From DASSBR01 sp035708085 (GTDB lineage Bacteria; Pseudomonadota; Gammaproteobacteria; Natronospirales; DASSBR01), in NCBI GenBank assembly GCA_035708085.1, contig DASSTE010000073.1, forward strand, positions 24,427 through 88,426: DNA of 64,000 nucleotides, in the 5' to 3' direction. Under the pieces are notes generated by a model. The model had not been told where the DNA came from and did no database searches. It worked only from the letters and a program-made list of their open reading frames with translations. Positions 24,356-32,570 of the stretch are shown in pieces. Numbering within the stretch: position 1 is the stretch's first letter; each line of letters starts with the position of its first letter. The translations under genes were made by a program, and so were the position numbers.

Positions 24356-26145
24356 AAAGCATCCTCCCAGGATTTCGACAGCCGCATCGCCGAATTGATC
24401 AGGCCGACCATGCTGTAGGTCTGCGGCAGGTTGCCCCACAGTTCGCCGGTGGTCGGGTTGATGTCTTCCGACAGCAGACCGTGGGTGTTGCGGCAGGCCA
24501 GCAGGCGCTCGAACAGCGCGCGCGCCTCGTCGGCACGGCCGAGCGTCGCGAGTGCGTCGACGTACCAGAACGTGCAGATCAAAAACGCCGTTTCCGGCGG
24601 GCCGAAGTCGTCTTCGCGAATGTAGCGGAACACGAAGTCACCGCGCTTCAGATGCCGCTCCACCGCCGCGACCGTCGCGGCGAAGCGCGGGTCGTCGGCC
24701 TTGAGGAAGCCGAGTTCGTGCAGCAGCAACAGGCTCGCATCGAGATCATTGCCGCCGAAGCTTTCGACGAACGAGTTTTCGTCCTCGTTCCAGGCCTGCC
24801 GGCAGATGTCGGCATGCAGCCGGTCGGCATGCTCGCGCCAGTAATCGCAGCGATCGGCGAGGGCGAGGCGCGCGGCGATCTTGGCAAGCCGGTCGCAGGC
24901 GACCCAGCACATCACGCTGGAGAAGGTATGCACGCGCACCGATTTGCGCAGCTCCCAGGGACCCGCATCCGGCTCGCAGTAAAGCCGTGCCGCCGTTTCG
25001 CCCAGCTTTTCCAGCCGATGGAACAACGCTTCGTCGCCGGGATGCGCGAGCCGCTCGTCGAAAAACAGGTGCGTGGCCGCCAGAATGGCCGCGCCATAGA
25101 CGTCATTCTGAACCTGCGCATAGGCCTGATTGCCGACGCGCACCGGGCCGTGGCCCCGGTAGCCGGGCAGCTTGTCGGCGATCCACTCGTCGAGGTTGGC
25201 CTCGCCGCTGATCGAGTACACCGGTTGAAGTCGCTCGTCGGCGGCGTTGGCGGCGATGTTGATGATGTAGCCGAGGTAGTGCTCCATCATCCGCGTCGCC
25301 CCGAGCCGGTTGAGGCTGTTGACGACGAAGTAGGCGTCGCGCATCCAGCAGTAGCGGTAGTCCCAGTTACGGCCGCTGTGCGGCGCTTCCGGCAGCGACG
25401 TGGTGGGGGCCGCGATGATGGCGCCGGTGTCTTCGAAACCGCTCAGCTTGAGCGTGATGGCGGCGCGAATCACCTCCTTTTGCCACTCGAACGGGATCCC
25501 CAGCGAGCGCACCCACCGGTGCCAGTGCTCGCGGGTCTGCTCGAAAAAACGGTTGCCGACGTCGGCGATCGGCTGGGCGATTGTTTCGTCGGGGCCGAGC
25601 AGCAACGTCAATTCGCGGTTGAGGATGAAGGCCGGTTCCTCCAGTACCGTCGTGATCGACGCGTTGGTCGTCAGCCGCAGAACCTGCGACGCGCCGACGT
25701 AGCGCACATGGTTGCTGCCGTGGGTGATCTCCGCGGGCGGGTCGCCGTAGTCGAACGACGGCCTGAGCACGATCCGGATGCGTGGATTGCCGGCGATCGG
25801 CCGGATTTGCCGTACCAGCATAATGGGGCGGAAGAACCGGCCGTATTGCCCGAAGCGCGGGGCAAAATCGCGAATTTCGACCGCGCCGCCGAACCGGTCG
25901 TAAAGGCAGGTTACGACGATGGCGGTATTGGGGAGGTAACGCTGTTCCGTGCGCTCGATATCCATAAGTTCAATAGCAAACACGCCCACCTGGTCGGCGG
26001 CGATGCCCGGTTTTCCATTTTGCAATAATGAGCTAAAAACGGGTTCGCTGTCGAATCGGGGCAGGCAGGCCCAGACAATATCGGCGCGCTCGTTGAGCAG
26101 CGCGCTGAAGCTGCCGTTGCCGATAACGGCCAGATTCAAATCCAT
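24352..26145 (-). CDS. Glycoside hydrolase family 15 protein (glucoamylase/trehalase-like)
   Basis: (alpha/alpha)6-barrel hydrolase of 597 residues with an N-terminal beta domain (about 1-230) and the GH15 catalytic barrel. Signatures: GRNWDYRYCWMRDAYF with the first catalytic region, FSSVMCWVACDRLAKIA, and PPETAFLICTFWYVDAL with the glutamate of the second site. No signal peptide, so cytosolic. Members hydrolyse starch-type oligosaccharides or trehalose; given its place between otsB and otsA, trehalose is a strong candidate substrate (inference). The start forms a TAATG overlap with the otsB stop. Confidence 0.92.
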   Translation of the reverse strand: MDLNLAVIGNGSFSALLNERADIVWACLPRFDSEPVFSSLLQNGKPGIAADQVGVFAIELMDIERTEQRYLPNTAIVVTCLYDRFGGAVEIRDFAPRFGQYGRFFRPIMLVRQIRPIAGNPRIRIVLRPSFDYGDPPAEITHGSNHVRYVGASQVLRLTTNASITTVLEEPAFILNRELTLLLGPDETIAQPIADVGNRFFEQTREHWHRWVRSLGIPFEWQKEVIRAAITLKLSGFEDTGAIIAAPTTSLPEAPHSGRNWDYRYCWMRDAYFVVNSLNRLGATRMMEHYLGYIINIAANAADERLQPVYSISGEANLDEWIADKLPGYRGHGPVRVGNQAYAQVQNDVYGAAILAATHLFFDERLAHPGDEALFHRLEKLGETAARLYCEPDAGPWELRKSVRVHTFSSVMCWVACDRLAKIAARLALADRCDYWREHADRLHADICRQAWNEDENSFVESFGGNDLDASLLLLHELGFLKADDPRFAATVAAVERHLKRGDFVFRYIREDDFGPPETAFLICTFWYVDALATLGRADEARALFERLLACRNTHGLLSEDINPTTGELWGNLPQTYSMVGLINSAMRLSKSWEDAF

Positions 26146-26930
26146 TACGACCTCTTGTTGAGAAAATCAGCGTAGTTTTGGAGCCAGCGGAGCACGTCGG
26201 CGGCGCTCTCAAGGCGGAAGTTGGCGATGGTCTTGCCGGGGCCGACCTTGATCGCATGGCCGCCGAGCTGGTTGACGACCTTGAAGCCGTCCTCGTCGGT
26301 CTTGTCGTCGCCGATGAACACGGGCGTGCGCTTCTCGAACGGCGGCTCGTGCATGAATTCCGCGATTGCCGTGCCCTTGTCGCGGCCGCTGGGGCGCAGT
26401 TCAAAAATCATCTTGCCGTGCTGCAGCATGAATTCCGGGCCGAGCTGCTCGAGCTGCTGCGTCATCAGCCACTTGGCGGCGCCGCGACACGCCGGCGCAC
26501 CGCGATAATGCAGTGCCAGCGTTTCGCCCTTGTCCTCGAAGATCAGACCCGCATAGCTATTTGCGAATTCGGTCAGTGCATGGCGCGCCGCGTCAAGCTT
26601 GCGCGCGGCTTCGGCGTGCCGGGCAAGGTGGCCGTCGGCACTACGGCGCTCGATGCCGTGCTGGCCGGCCACCGGGAGTTCGAGTGGCGCGAACAGGCGG
26701 TCAACATCCGTGATCGCGCGGCCGGTGATCAGCGCGATGGCGCCGCCGGTGGCCTTGTCGAGCCGGCGCAGCACGTCGATCACCGCCGGCTCGATCGTCA
26801 CCGCGTCTGGCGCATGCGCGAGGCGGGCGAGGGTGCCGTCGATGTCGAGAAAAAACGCCCAGCCGGTTTCAAACGCCGGCGGGTTGTCCGCGGCAGGCGC
26901 GGCTTGCGTCGAAGCGGGGGTTTGTACCAT
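26145..26930 (-). CDS. otsB: Trehalose-6-phosphate phosphatase
   Basis: HAD-superfamily phosphatase removing phosphate from trehalose-6-phosphate; 261 residues from ATG 26930. HAD motif I is FFLDIDGTLARLAH with the nucleophile aspartate; motif II is ALITGRAITD; the late metal-binding motif is FIGDDKTDEDGF. The start at 26930 gives a short Ala/Pro-rich lead before the motif; an earlier in-frame start at 27002 would overlap the folP promoter and is unlikely. First gene of the operon, divergent from folP. Confidence 0.94.
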   Translation of the reverse strand: MVQTPASTQAAPAADNPPAFETGWAFFLDIDGTLARLAHAPDAVTIEPAVIDVLRRLDKATGGAIALITGRAITDVDRLFAPLELPVAGQHGIERRSADGHLARHAEAARKLDAARHALTEFANSYAGLIFEDKGETLALHYRGAPACRGAAKWLMTQQLEQLGPEFMLQHGKMIFELRPSGRDKGTAIAEFMHEPPFEKRTPVFIGDDKTDEDGFKVVNQLGGHAIKVGPGKTIANFRLESAADVLRWLQNYADFLNKRS

Positions 26931-27013
26931 CTGATTCAGGTGGAAGAATGGGTGGAATATCCTTTGCCGTTGATGATACCGGCGCGCGCGCGCTTGCGCC
27001 AACGCGCTTTGCC

Positions 27014-27019
27014 TATAAT
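27014..27019 (+). promoter_or_regulatory. Probable -10 element upstream of folP
   Basis: A perfect TATAAT lies 40 bases before the folP start codon, next to a gcgcgcgcgc run. No consensus -35 sits at the right distance (cgcttg at 17 bases), so an activator may be needed or the element may be fortuitous. Confidence 0.45.
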
Positions 27020-27058
27020 TGCCTCATTCAGCTACCGATCATCGCCAAAAGAAGCCGC

Positions 27059-27910
27059 ATGAACGAATCTCTCGGTCGCCGCCTGAATTGCGCCGGCAAA
27101 ATCGTCGATCTCAGCCGCCCGCGCATTATGGGCATACTCAATGTGACACCCGATTCGTTTTCCGACGGCGGCCGGTTTGTCGATCCCGATGTCGCGATCG
27201 CCCATGCCCGGTCGATGGTCGCCGAAGGCGCGGACATCATTGATGTGGGCGGCGAATCCACGCGGCCGGGCGCGGCGCCGGTCGATGCTGCCGAGGAGAC
27301 TCGCCGCGTGGTGCCGATCGTCGAATGCCTCGCGGGCGAGCTGGCGGTGCCGGTCTCGGTCGACACCGGCAAACCTGAGGTGATACGCGCCGCTGCCGCA
27401 GCAGGCGCCGGGATGATCAACGACGTGTACGCGCTGCGCGCGCCGGGCGCGCTCGAAGCCGCGGCGGCAACGGGCCTGCCGGTCTGCATCATGCACATGC
27501 AGGGCGAGCCGCGCACGATGCAGCAGAATCCGCATTACGACGATGTGGTCGCGGAGGTGGCGGCGTTCCTGGAAGAGCGCGCCGACGCCTGTGTCGCCGC
27601 CGGTATCGGCCGCGAGGGCATCGTGATCGACCCGGGCTTCGGCTTCGGCAAGACGCTGCGGCACAACTACGACCTGCTGGCCGGTCTGCCGGCACTCGCA
27701 AAGTTAGGGCTGCCGATCCTCGCGGGCGTCTCGCGCAAGTCGATGATCCGCGCCGTGTCGCCCGAACCGGGTCAGCGCACGATTGCCAGCGCGACCGCCG
27801 CGGCGCTCGCCGTCTGGCAGGGCGCAAGCCTCGTCCGGGTGCACGACGTGGCGGCGACCGTTGCCGCGCTGGCGGTTGCAACGGCGACGCAGGCGCCTGA
27901 TAGACTGTAG
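27059..27910 (+). CDS. folP: Dihydropteroate synthase
   Basis: Folate-pathway enzyme joining 4-aminobenzoate to dihydropterin pyrophosphate (the sulfonamide target), a TIM barrel of 283 residues. Signatures: MGILNVTPDSFSDGG, GADIIDVGGESTRPGA, NDVYALR, MHMQGEPRTMQ, and DPGFGFGKT. The ATG at 27059 gives the usual N-terminus; upstream in-frame codons belong to the otsB-folP gap. glmM follows after 19 bases, the same order as in E. coli. Confidence 0.96.
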   Translation: MNESLGRRLNCAGKIVDLSRPRIMGILNVTPDSFSDGGRFVDPDVAIAHARSMVAEGADIIDVGGESTRPGAAPVDAAEETRRVVPIVECLAGELAVPVSVDTGKPEVIRAAAAAGAGMINDVYALRAPGALEAAAATGLPVCIMHMQGEPRTMQQNPHYDDVVAEVAAFLEERADACVAAGIGREGIVIDPGFGFGKTLRHNYDLLAGLPALAKLGLPILAGVSRKSMIRAVSPEPGQRTIASATAAALAVWQGASLVRVHDVAATVAALAVATATQAPDRL

Positions 27911-27929
27911 AAATTCGGAGGGGACGACG

Positions 27930-29282
27930 ATGACCAGAAAATACTTCGGCACGGACGGCATTCGCGGGCGTGTCGGCGAGGGCGCGATGAGCGCCGAGTT
28001 TGTGCTCCGGCTGGGGCGTGCCGCCGGGCGCGTGCTGGCGCCCGATGGCGGCGGGATGGTCGTAATTGGCAAGGACACGCGCAGCTCCGGCTACATGTTC
28101 GAGTCGGCGCTCGAAGCCGGGCTGTCGGCCGCCGGCTGCAACATCCGCCTGCTCGGGCCGATGCCGACGCCCGGCATCGCGTACCTCACGCGCACGTTCC
28201 GTGCCAACGCCGGCATCGTCATCAGCGCCTCGCACAATCCGTTCGAGGACAACGGCATCAAATTCTTTTCGACCAGCGGGCAAAAGCTGGATGATGCGGT
28301 CGAGGCGGCGATCGAGGCCGAAATCGAGCGTCCGTTCGAAACGGTCGCGCCGCACGAACTCGGCAGCGCCAAGCGCGTCGACGACGCCTCCGGCCGCTAC
28401 ATCGAATTCTGCAAGGGGTCGATTCCGTACGGCCTCGATCTGAAGGGCCTCAAGATCGTCGTCGATTGCGCGCATGGTGCCACCTATAAAGTGGCGCCGC
28501 ACGTATTCGACGATTTGGGCGCGAAGGTCACGAAGATCGGTGTGGAGCCCAACGGCACGAACATCAACCTCGGCTGCGGCTCGACCGCACCCGCGGCGCT
28601 GCAGGCCAGGGTCCTCGAAACCGGCGCCGATCTCGGCGTGGCGCTCGACGGCGACGGCGACCGGGTGCTGATGGTCGATCATGCCGGCGAACTGGTCGAC
28701 GGCGACGAACTGCTGTTCATCATCGCCCGCCACCGCCAGGCGCAGGGCGTGCTGAAGGGACCGGTCGTCGGCACCGTGATGAGTAACCTCGGGCTGGCGC
28801 AGGCACTGGATTCGATCGGCATCGATTTTCGCCGCGCGCAGGTCGGCGACCGCCACGTGCTGGCGATGCTGAACGAAACCGGCGGCATTGTCGGCGGCGA
28901 AACGTCCGGCCACATCGTCTGTCTCGACCGCACCACGACCGGCGACGGCATCGTGTCGGCGCTGCAGGTATTGGCGGCGATGGTCGAGTCGGGCCAGACG
29001 CTAGCGGATTTGAAGCGCGGCATGGAGAAGTTTCCGCAGCACATGATCAACGTGCCGCTCGCCGCGCGATTCGACCTCGGCCGCTCGGCATCGGTGAAGG
29101 CGGCGGTCACGAAAGCCGAAGGCAAGCTGGGCGACAACGGACGCATCGTGCTGCGCCCGTCCGGCACCGAGCCGGTTGTCCGGGTGATGGTCGAAGGTCG
29201 CGACGAGAGGGAAGTCCTGTCGGTTGCTGCGTCGCTGGCTGAGGTAGTCGAATCGGCGGCGAGGGAAGCGGCTGTCGCCTGA
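27930..29282 (+). CDS. glmM: Phosphoglucosamine mutase
   Basis: Converts glucosamine-6-phosphate to glucosamine-1-phosphate for peptidoglycan and LPS precursors. 450 residues from ATG 27930, preceded by GGAGG. Signatures: KYFGTDGIRGRVGEG, the phosphoserine loop GIVISASHNPFEDNGIKFF, metal site DGDGDRVLMV and sugar-binding GETSGHIV; RPSGTEPVVRVMVE closes the phosphate site. Frame upstream of 27930 overlaps folP and is a shadow. Confidence 0.97.
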   Translation: MTRKYFGTDGIRGRVGEGAMSAEFVLRLGRAAGRVLAPDGGGMVVIGKDTRSSGYMFESALEAGLSAAGCNIRLLGPMPTPGIAYLTRTFRANAGIVISASHNPFEDNGIKFFSTSGQKLDDAVEAAIEAEIERPFETVAPHELGSAKRVDDASGRYIEFCKGSIPYGLDLKGLKIVVDCAHGATYKVAPHVFDDLGAKVTKIGVEPNGTNINLGCGSTAPAALQARVLETGADLGVALDGDGDRVLMVDHAGELVDGDELLFIIARHRQAQGVLKGPVVGTVMSNLGLAQALDSIGIDFRRAQVGDRHVLAMLNETGGIVGGETSGHIVCLDRTTTGDGIVSALQVLAAMVESGQTLADLKRGMEKFPQHMINVPLAARFDLGRSASVKAAVTKAEGKLGDNGRIVLRPSGTEPVVRVMVEGRDEREVLSVAASLAEVVESAAREAAVA

Positions 29283-29296
29283 CTCATGCTGTGGTG

Positions 29297-29406
29297 GAGG
29301 CGATGGGGTAGCTCCTTCCGAGGGACGCCGTGAACCCATCCACGGGGGGCTTCCCTCGGACATCCCTGTCCTCAGAGACCCTCGGAAGGAGCTACCCCAT
29401 CGCCTC
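29297..29406. repeat. Perfect 28-bp inverted repeat, MITE/REP-like element
   Basis: Arms at 29297-29324 and 29379-29406 are exact reverse complements and flank a 54-base loop holding gggacgccgtgaacccatcc. A related, less perfect element with the same loop start lies between nuoD and nuoE (33907-34003). The rest of the 290-base glmM-tpiA gap holds a second palindrome at 29435-29464 and no gene. Confidence 0.85.
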
Positions 29407-29434
29407 GCGACGTTGTCGTAACGTTCGGCAGGTG

Positions 29435-29464
29435 TTTCTTGCTCCTTCTCCCCTGGGAGAAGGC
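29435..29464. repeat. Short REP-like palindrome ccttctccc/gggagaagg
   Basis: The sequence cttgctccttctcccctgg continues into gagaaggc and forms a hairpin with 9-base arms. The same module (cttgctccttctccc, then gggagaaggc) occurs at 33836-33863, next to the other copy of the larger inverted repeat. Confidence 0.7.
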
Positions 29465-29573
29465 ACCGCGCCACCGCCCCTCGCGACACGCTATCAGCAA
29501 CCCGCCTTTTCTTAATTGATTTATAACCCCAGCACCGCTAAGCTGGCGCGCATTTTTAGCCAGGGACAGAACA

Positions 29574-30323
29574 ATGCGGCGACCCTTGGTAGCTGGCAAC
29601 TGGAAAATGTATGGTTCACGCGCGCGCTTGAACGCGTTCGCGGACAAATTCAAAGCGCGTCTGCAAGAGGGTATCGACTGCGAGGTCGGCATTTGTCCGC
29701 CGTTCGTTTATCTCTCCGACGCGCTGTCGCGTTTCTCCGGCACGCCCGTCGCGATCGGTGCGCAAACAGTGTCGGTCGAGTTGGGTGAGGGTGCTTTCAC
29801 CGGCGAGATCGCCGGGGCGATGCTCCGCGATCTCGGTTGTCGTTATGCGATTGTCGGCCATTCCGAAAGACGGCATCGGTACGGCGAAAGCGACGAGTTG
29901 GTAGCGCAGAAGTTTGTTGCCGCGCGCGAGGCGGGGCTGACGCCGATTTTATGTATCGGCGAAACGCTGGGCGAGCGCGAAGCGGGTGCGACCGAGAACG
30001 TTGTCGAGCGTCAGCTGGCGGCGGTGTTTGCCGCGGCCGAGCTTGATGCGGAGATGATTCTCGCCTACGAGCCCGTCTGGGCGATTGGTACGGGCCGCGC
30101 CGCGGAGGCGGGTGACGCGCAGGCAGTGCATCGTCATGTGCGTGAGATTCTCGCCCGAAAAGATGGTAAACTTGCCGATTCGATCCGGCTGCTTTACGGC
30201 GGCAGCGTCAAGCCTGCGAATGCAGGCGCGCTGTTCGCGCAACCGGACATCGACGGGTTTCTGGTCGGCGGCGCGTCACTCGACGCCGACGATTTCTTTG
30301 CTATTTGCCAGGCCGCCGCCTGA
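29574..30323 (+). CDS. tpiA: Triosephosphate isomerase
   Basis: Glycolytic TIM barrel interconverting dihydroxyacetone phosphate and glyceraldehyde-3-phosphate; 249 residues. Catalytic residues: Lys in GNWKMYG, His in IVGHSERRH, Glu in AYEPVWAIGTG; the phosphate loop is LYGGSVKPANA. The ATG at 29574 follows an AGGGACAG element. Cotranscription with secG downstream is likely (17-base gap). Confidence 0.97.
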   Translation: MRRPLVAGNWKMYGSRARLNAFADKFKARLQEGIDCEVGICPPFVYLSDALSRFSGTPVAIGAQTVSVELGEGAFTGEIAGAMLRDLGCRYAIVGHSERRHRYGESDELVAQKFVAAREAGLTPILCIGETLGEREAGATENVVERQLAAVFAAAELDAEMILAYEPVWAIGTGRAAEAGDAQAVHRHVREILARKDGKLADSIRLLYGGSVKPANAGALFAQPDIDGFLVGGASLDADDFFAICQAAA

Positions 30324-30340
30324 CGGTGAGCAGATTCTGA

Positions 30341-30805
30341 ATGTTATACAACATACTCATTATTGTTGAGGTCGTCGTTTCGATCGTGCTGACCTTGCTG
30401 ATCCTGCTGCAGCAGGGCAAGGGTGCAGACGCCGGTGCGGCGTTCGGCAGTGGCGCCTCGGGCACGGTTTTCGGTTCGCGCGGTACGGCGTCTTTCATGG
30501 GCAAGGCGACCGGCGTGCTGGCGTTCGTGTTCATGGCGAACAGCACCGCGATGGCTTACCTGTCGCATCAGCAGACGGCGCCGACAAGTGTGGTCGAGCG
30601 CGCCGCCGCTGCGGCGCAGGCGCACAAGACCGAGGCGGGCAATGCCTCGCAAGGCACGCTGAACGCGCCCGGCACACCGACGACGCGCAAGGAGTCGCCG
30701 GCCCACCAGGGCAGCTCCGGGCAGGCGGCGCCGTCGAAATCGCAGCCTGCGAAGCAGCAGCCTGCACCGAACAAGCAGCCGCCGGCCGACGGCCAGGGCG
30801 GTTAG
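30341..30805 (+). CDS. secG: Preprotein translocase subunit SecG
   Basis: Small partner of SecYE in the Sec translocon, 154 residues. Two membrane helices (ILIIVEVVVSIVLTLLILLQQ and ASFMGKATGVLAFVFMANSTAMAYL) frame the conserved LLQQGKGADAGAAFGSGASGTVFGSRG loop. The C-terminal ~80 residues are an Ala/Gln/Pro/Lys-rich low-complexity tail, common in gammaproteobacterial SecG. Directly followed by a tRNA-Leu gene, as in E. coli. Confidence 0.95.
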   Translation: MLYNILIIVEVVVSIVLTLLILLQQGKGADAGAAFGSGASGTVFGSRGTASFMGKATGVLAFVFMANSTAMAYLSHQQTAPTSVVERAAAAAQAHKTEAGNASQGTLNAPGTPTTRKESPAHQGSSGQAAPSKSQPAKQQPAPNKQPPADGQGG

Positions 30806-30817
30806 CCGCTTTTTCAA

Positions 30818-30902
30818 GCCGACGTGGTGGAATTGGTAGACACGCTGTCTTGAGGGGGCAGTGGCGAAAGCTGTGCCGGTTCGAGTCCGGCCGTCGGCAC
30901 CA
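30818..30902 (+). tRNA. tRNA-Leu (anticodon GAG)
   Basis: An 85-base gene with encoded CCA. Acceptor arms GCCGACG and CGTCGGC pair fully. The D-arm region TGGTGGAATTGGTAGACACG is a leucine-type long variable-loop tRNA feature. The anticodon stem ctgtc/ggcag encloses the loop ttgaggg, giving GAG, which reads CUC and CUU. GGTTCGAGTCC is the T arm. A run of nine T follows within ten bases and may end transcription. Its position after secG matches leuU in E. coli. Confidence 0.96.
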
Positions 30903-31031
30903 GATTTTTTTTTCGAACCCGGCTCGGCACGGAAGCGTTAGCCTGAATTCGCGTGCGCCGCGACGACGGGTTAAAATGGGCGGCTGTGTGTCCTGATTTC
31001 CGGGCCACCTGGCGGAGCTTCAATTCAGACG

Positions 31032-31388
31032 ATGCTGACCAACTACATCCCGGTTCTGATTTTTCTTTTCATCGCGACGGTGTTCGCTGCGGTGCTGCTG
31101 GGCGCGGGCTGGCTGCTCGGGCCGCGGCGCCCCGACGCCGAGAAGCTGTCGCCGTATGAGTGCGGCTTCGAGGCGTTCGAAGACACGCGGATGAAGTTCG
31201 ACGTCCGCTATTATCTCGTCGCGATTCTGTTCATCATTTTCGATCTTGAAACGGCGTTTCTGTTTCCGTGGGCGGTATCGCTGGGCAAGATCGGCGTATT
31301 CGGTTTCATCGCGATGGTGCTGTTTTTGACGGTGCTGGTCGTCGGCTTCATTTACGAATGGAAAAAAGGTGCGCTCGAATGGGAGTGA
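31032..31388 (+). CDS. nuoA: NADH-quinone oxidoreductase subunit A
   Basis: Membrane subunit of respiratory complex I, 118 residues with three helices. Signature loop PYECGFEAFEDTRMKFDVRYYLVAILFIIFDLE carries the conserved Cys and acidic residues near the quinone chamber. First gene of the 14-gene nuo operon; its stop overlaps the nuoB start by 10 bases. Confidence 0.97.
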   Translation: MLTNYIPVLIFLFIATVFAAVLLGAGWLLGPRRPDAEKLSPYECGFEAFEDTRMKFDVRYYLVAILFIIFDLETAFLFPWAVSLGKIGVFGFIAMVLFLTVLVVGFIYEWKKGALEWE

Positions 31389-31876
31389 ACCAGGGCATTT
31401 TGGGTATCGGCGAGGGGATGGAGAAGGGCATCTTCACGACCACCGTCGACTCGCTGATCAACTGGGCGCGCACCGGCTCGCTGTGGCCGATGACGTTCGG
31501 CCTCGCCTGCTGTGCGGTGGAGATGATGCACGCCAGCGCTGCGCGCTATGACCTGGATCGCTTCGGCGTGATTTACCGTGCGAGCCCGCGCCAGTCGGAC
31601 GTGATGATCGTTGCCGGTACGCTGGTCAACAAGATGGCGCCGGCGCTGCGCAAGGTGTACGACCAGATGGCCGAGCCGCGCTGGGTGATTTCCATGGGGT
31701 CATGCGCCAACGGCGGCGGCTATTACCACTATTCCTATTCGGTCGTGCGCGGCTGCGACCGGATCGTGCCGGTCGACGTGTACGTCCCCGGCTGCCCGCC
31801 GACGGCGGAGCAGTTGCTTTACGGCGTCCTGCAGTTGCAGAAGAAAATCCGCCGCACCAATACCATCGCCCGCTAA
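31379..31876 (+). CDS. nuoB: NADH-quinone oxidoreductase subunit B
   Basis: Holds iron-sulfur cluster N2, the last electron carrier before quinone. 165 residues from ATG 31379. Cluster ligands are in LACCAVEMM (adjacent cysteines), GSCANGGGYYHYSY and PGCPP. The longer upstream frame is inside nuoA and is not coding. Followed by nuoC after 13 bases. Confidence 0.97.
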   Translation: MGVNQGILGIGEGMEKGIFTTTVDSLINWARTGSLWPMTFGLACCAVEMMHASAARYDLDRFGVIYRASPRQSDVMIVAGTLVNKMAPALRKVYDQMAEPRWVISMGSCANGGGYYHYSYSVVRGCDRIVPVDVYVPGCPPTAEQLLYGVLQLQKKIRRTNTIAR

Positions 31877-31889
31877 GGGAAGATTTTTG

Positions 31890-32570
31890 ATGAAAGACGC
31901 TAACGAGCAGTTGGCACAAGCGATTGCGGCCCGCTTCGGCGACGATGTCGTCCGCGTCGCCTCCACCGTCGGCGAAGTGACGTTCGAAGTCGTGCCCGAG
32001 CGGCTGGTGGAGATTTGCACCGCGCTGCGCGACGAGACGGACTTCCATTTCGAACAGCTGATCGATGTCTGCGGCGTCGATTATCTCGGCTATGCGGTGG
32101 ACCAGTGGAAGACGGTCAAGGCCAGGAACACCGGCTTCAGCCGTGCCGTTGACCGGACGCCGACGGAGACGCAGCCGATGCATCGGCGCTTCGCGGTCGT
32201 CTATCACCTGCTGTCGGTGCGCCATAACCGCCGCCTGCGGTTGCGCGTGTTCTGTCCCGATCCGGCGATGCCGATGGTCGATTCCGTCACCGGTGTCTGG
32301 CCGGTGGCGGACTGGTTTGAACGCGAGGCGTTCGATCTGTTCGGCGTCATTTTCAATGGTCATCCTGACCTGCGCCGCATCCTCACCGATTATGGTTTCA
32401 TCGGCCATCCGTTCCGCAAGGATTTCCCGTTGAGCGGCAACGTCGAGGTGCGTTACGACCCGGAGAAAGGGCGCGTCGTTTACGAGCCGGTGACGATCGA
32501 GCCGCGCGTGCTGGAACCGCGCGTGATTCGCAAGGATCACCAGTACGTCGAGGGCTTTAAAGATGCCTGA
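31890..32570 (+). CDS. nuoC: NADH-quinone oxidoreductase subunit C
   Basis: Peripheral arm subunit of complex I, 226 residues, separate from nuoD (the two are fused in E. coli). Signature ERE(A/L)FDLFGVIFNGHPDLRRILTDYGFIGHPFRKDFPLSG is the Complex1_30kDa motif. The ATG at 31890 follows AAGGGAAG; an adjacent TTG at 31887 is less likely. Stop overlaps the nuoD start by 8 bases. Confidence 0.96.
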   Translation: MKDANEQLAQAIAARFGDDVVRVASTVGEVTFEVVPERLVEICTALRDETDFHFEQLIDVCGVDYLGYAVDQWKTVKARNTGFSRAVDRTPTETQPMHRRFAVVYHLLSVRHNRRLRLRVFCPDPAMPMVDSVTGVWPVADWFEREAFDLFGVIFNGHPDLRRILTDYGFIGHPFRKDFPLSGNVEVRYDPEKGRVVYEPVTIEPRVLEPRVIRKDHQYVEGFKDA

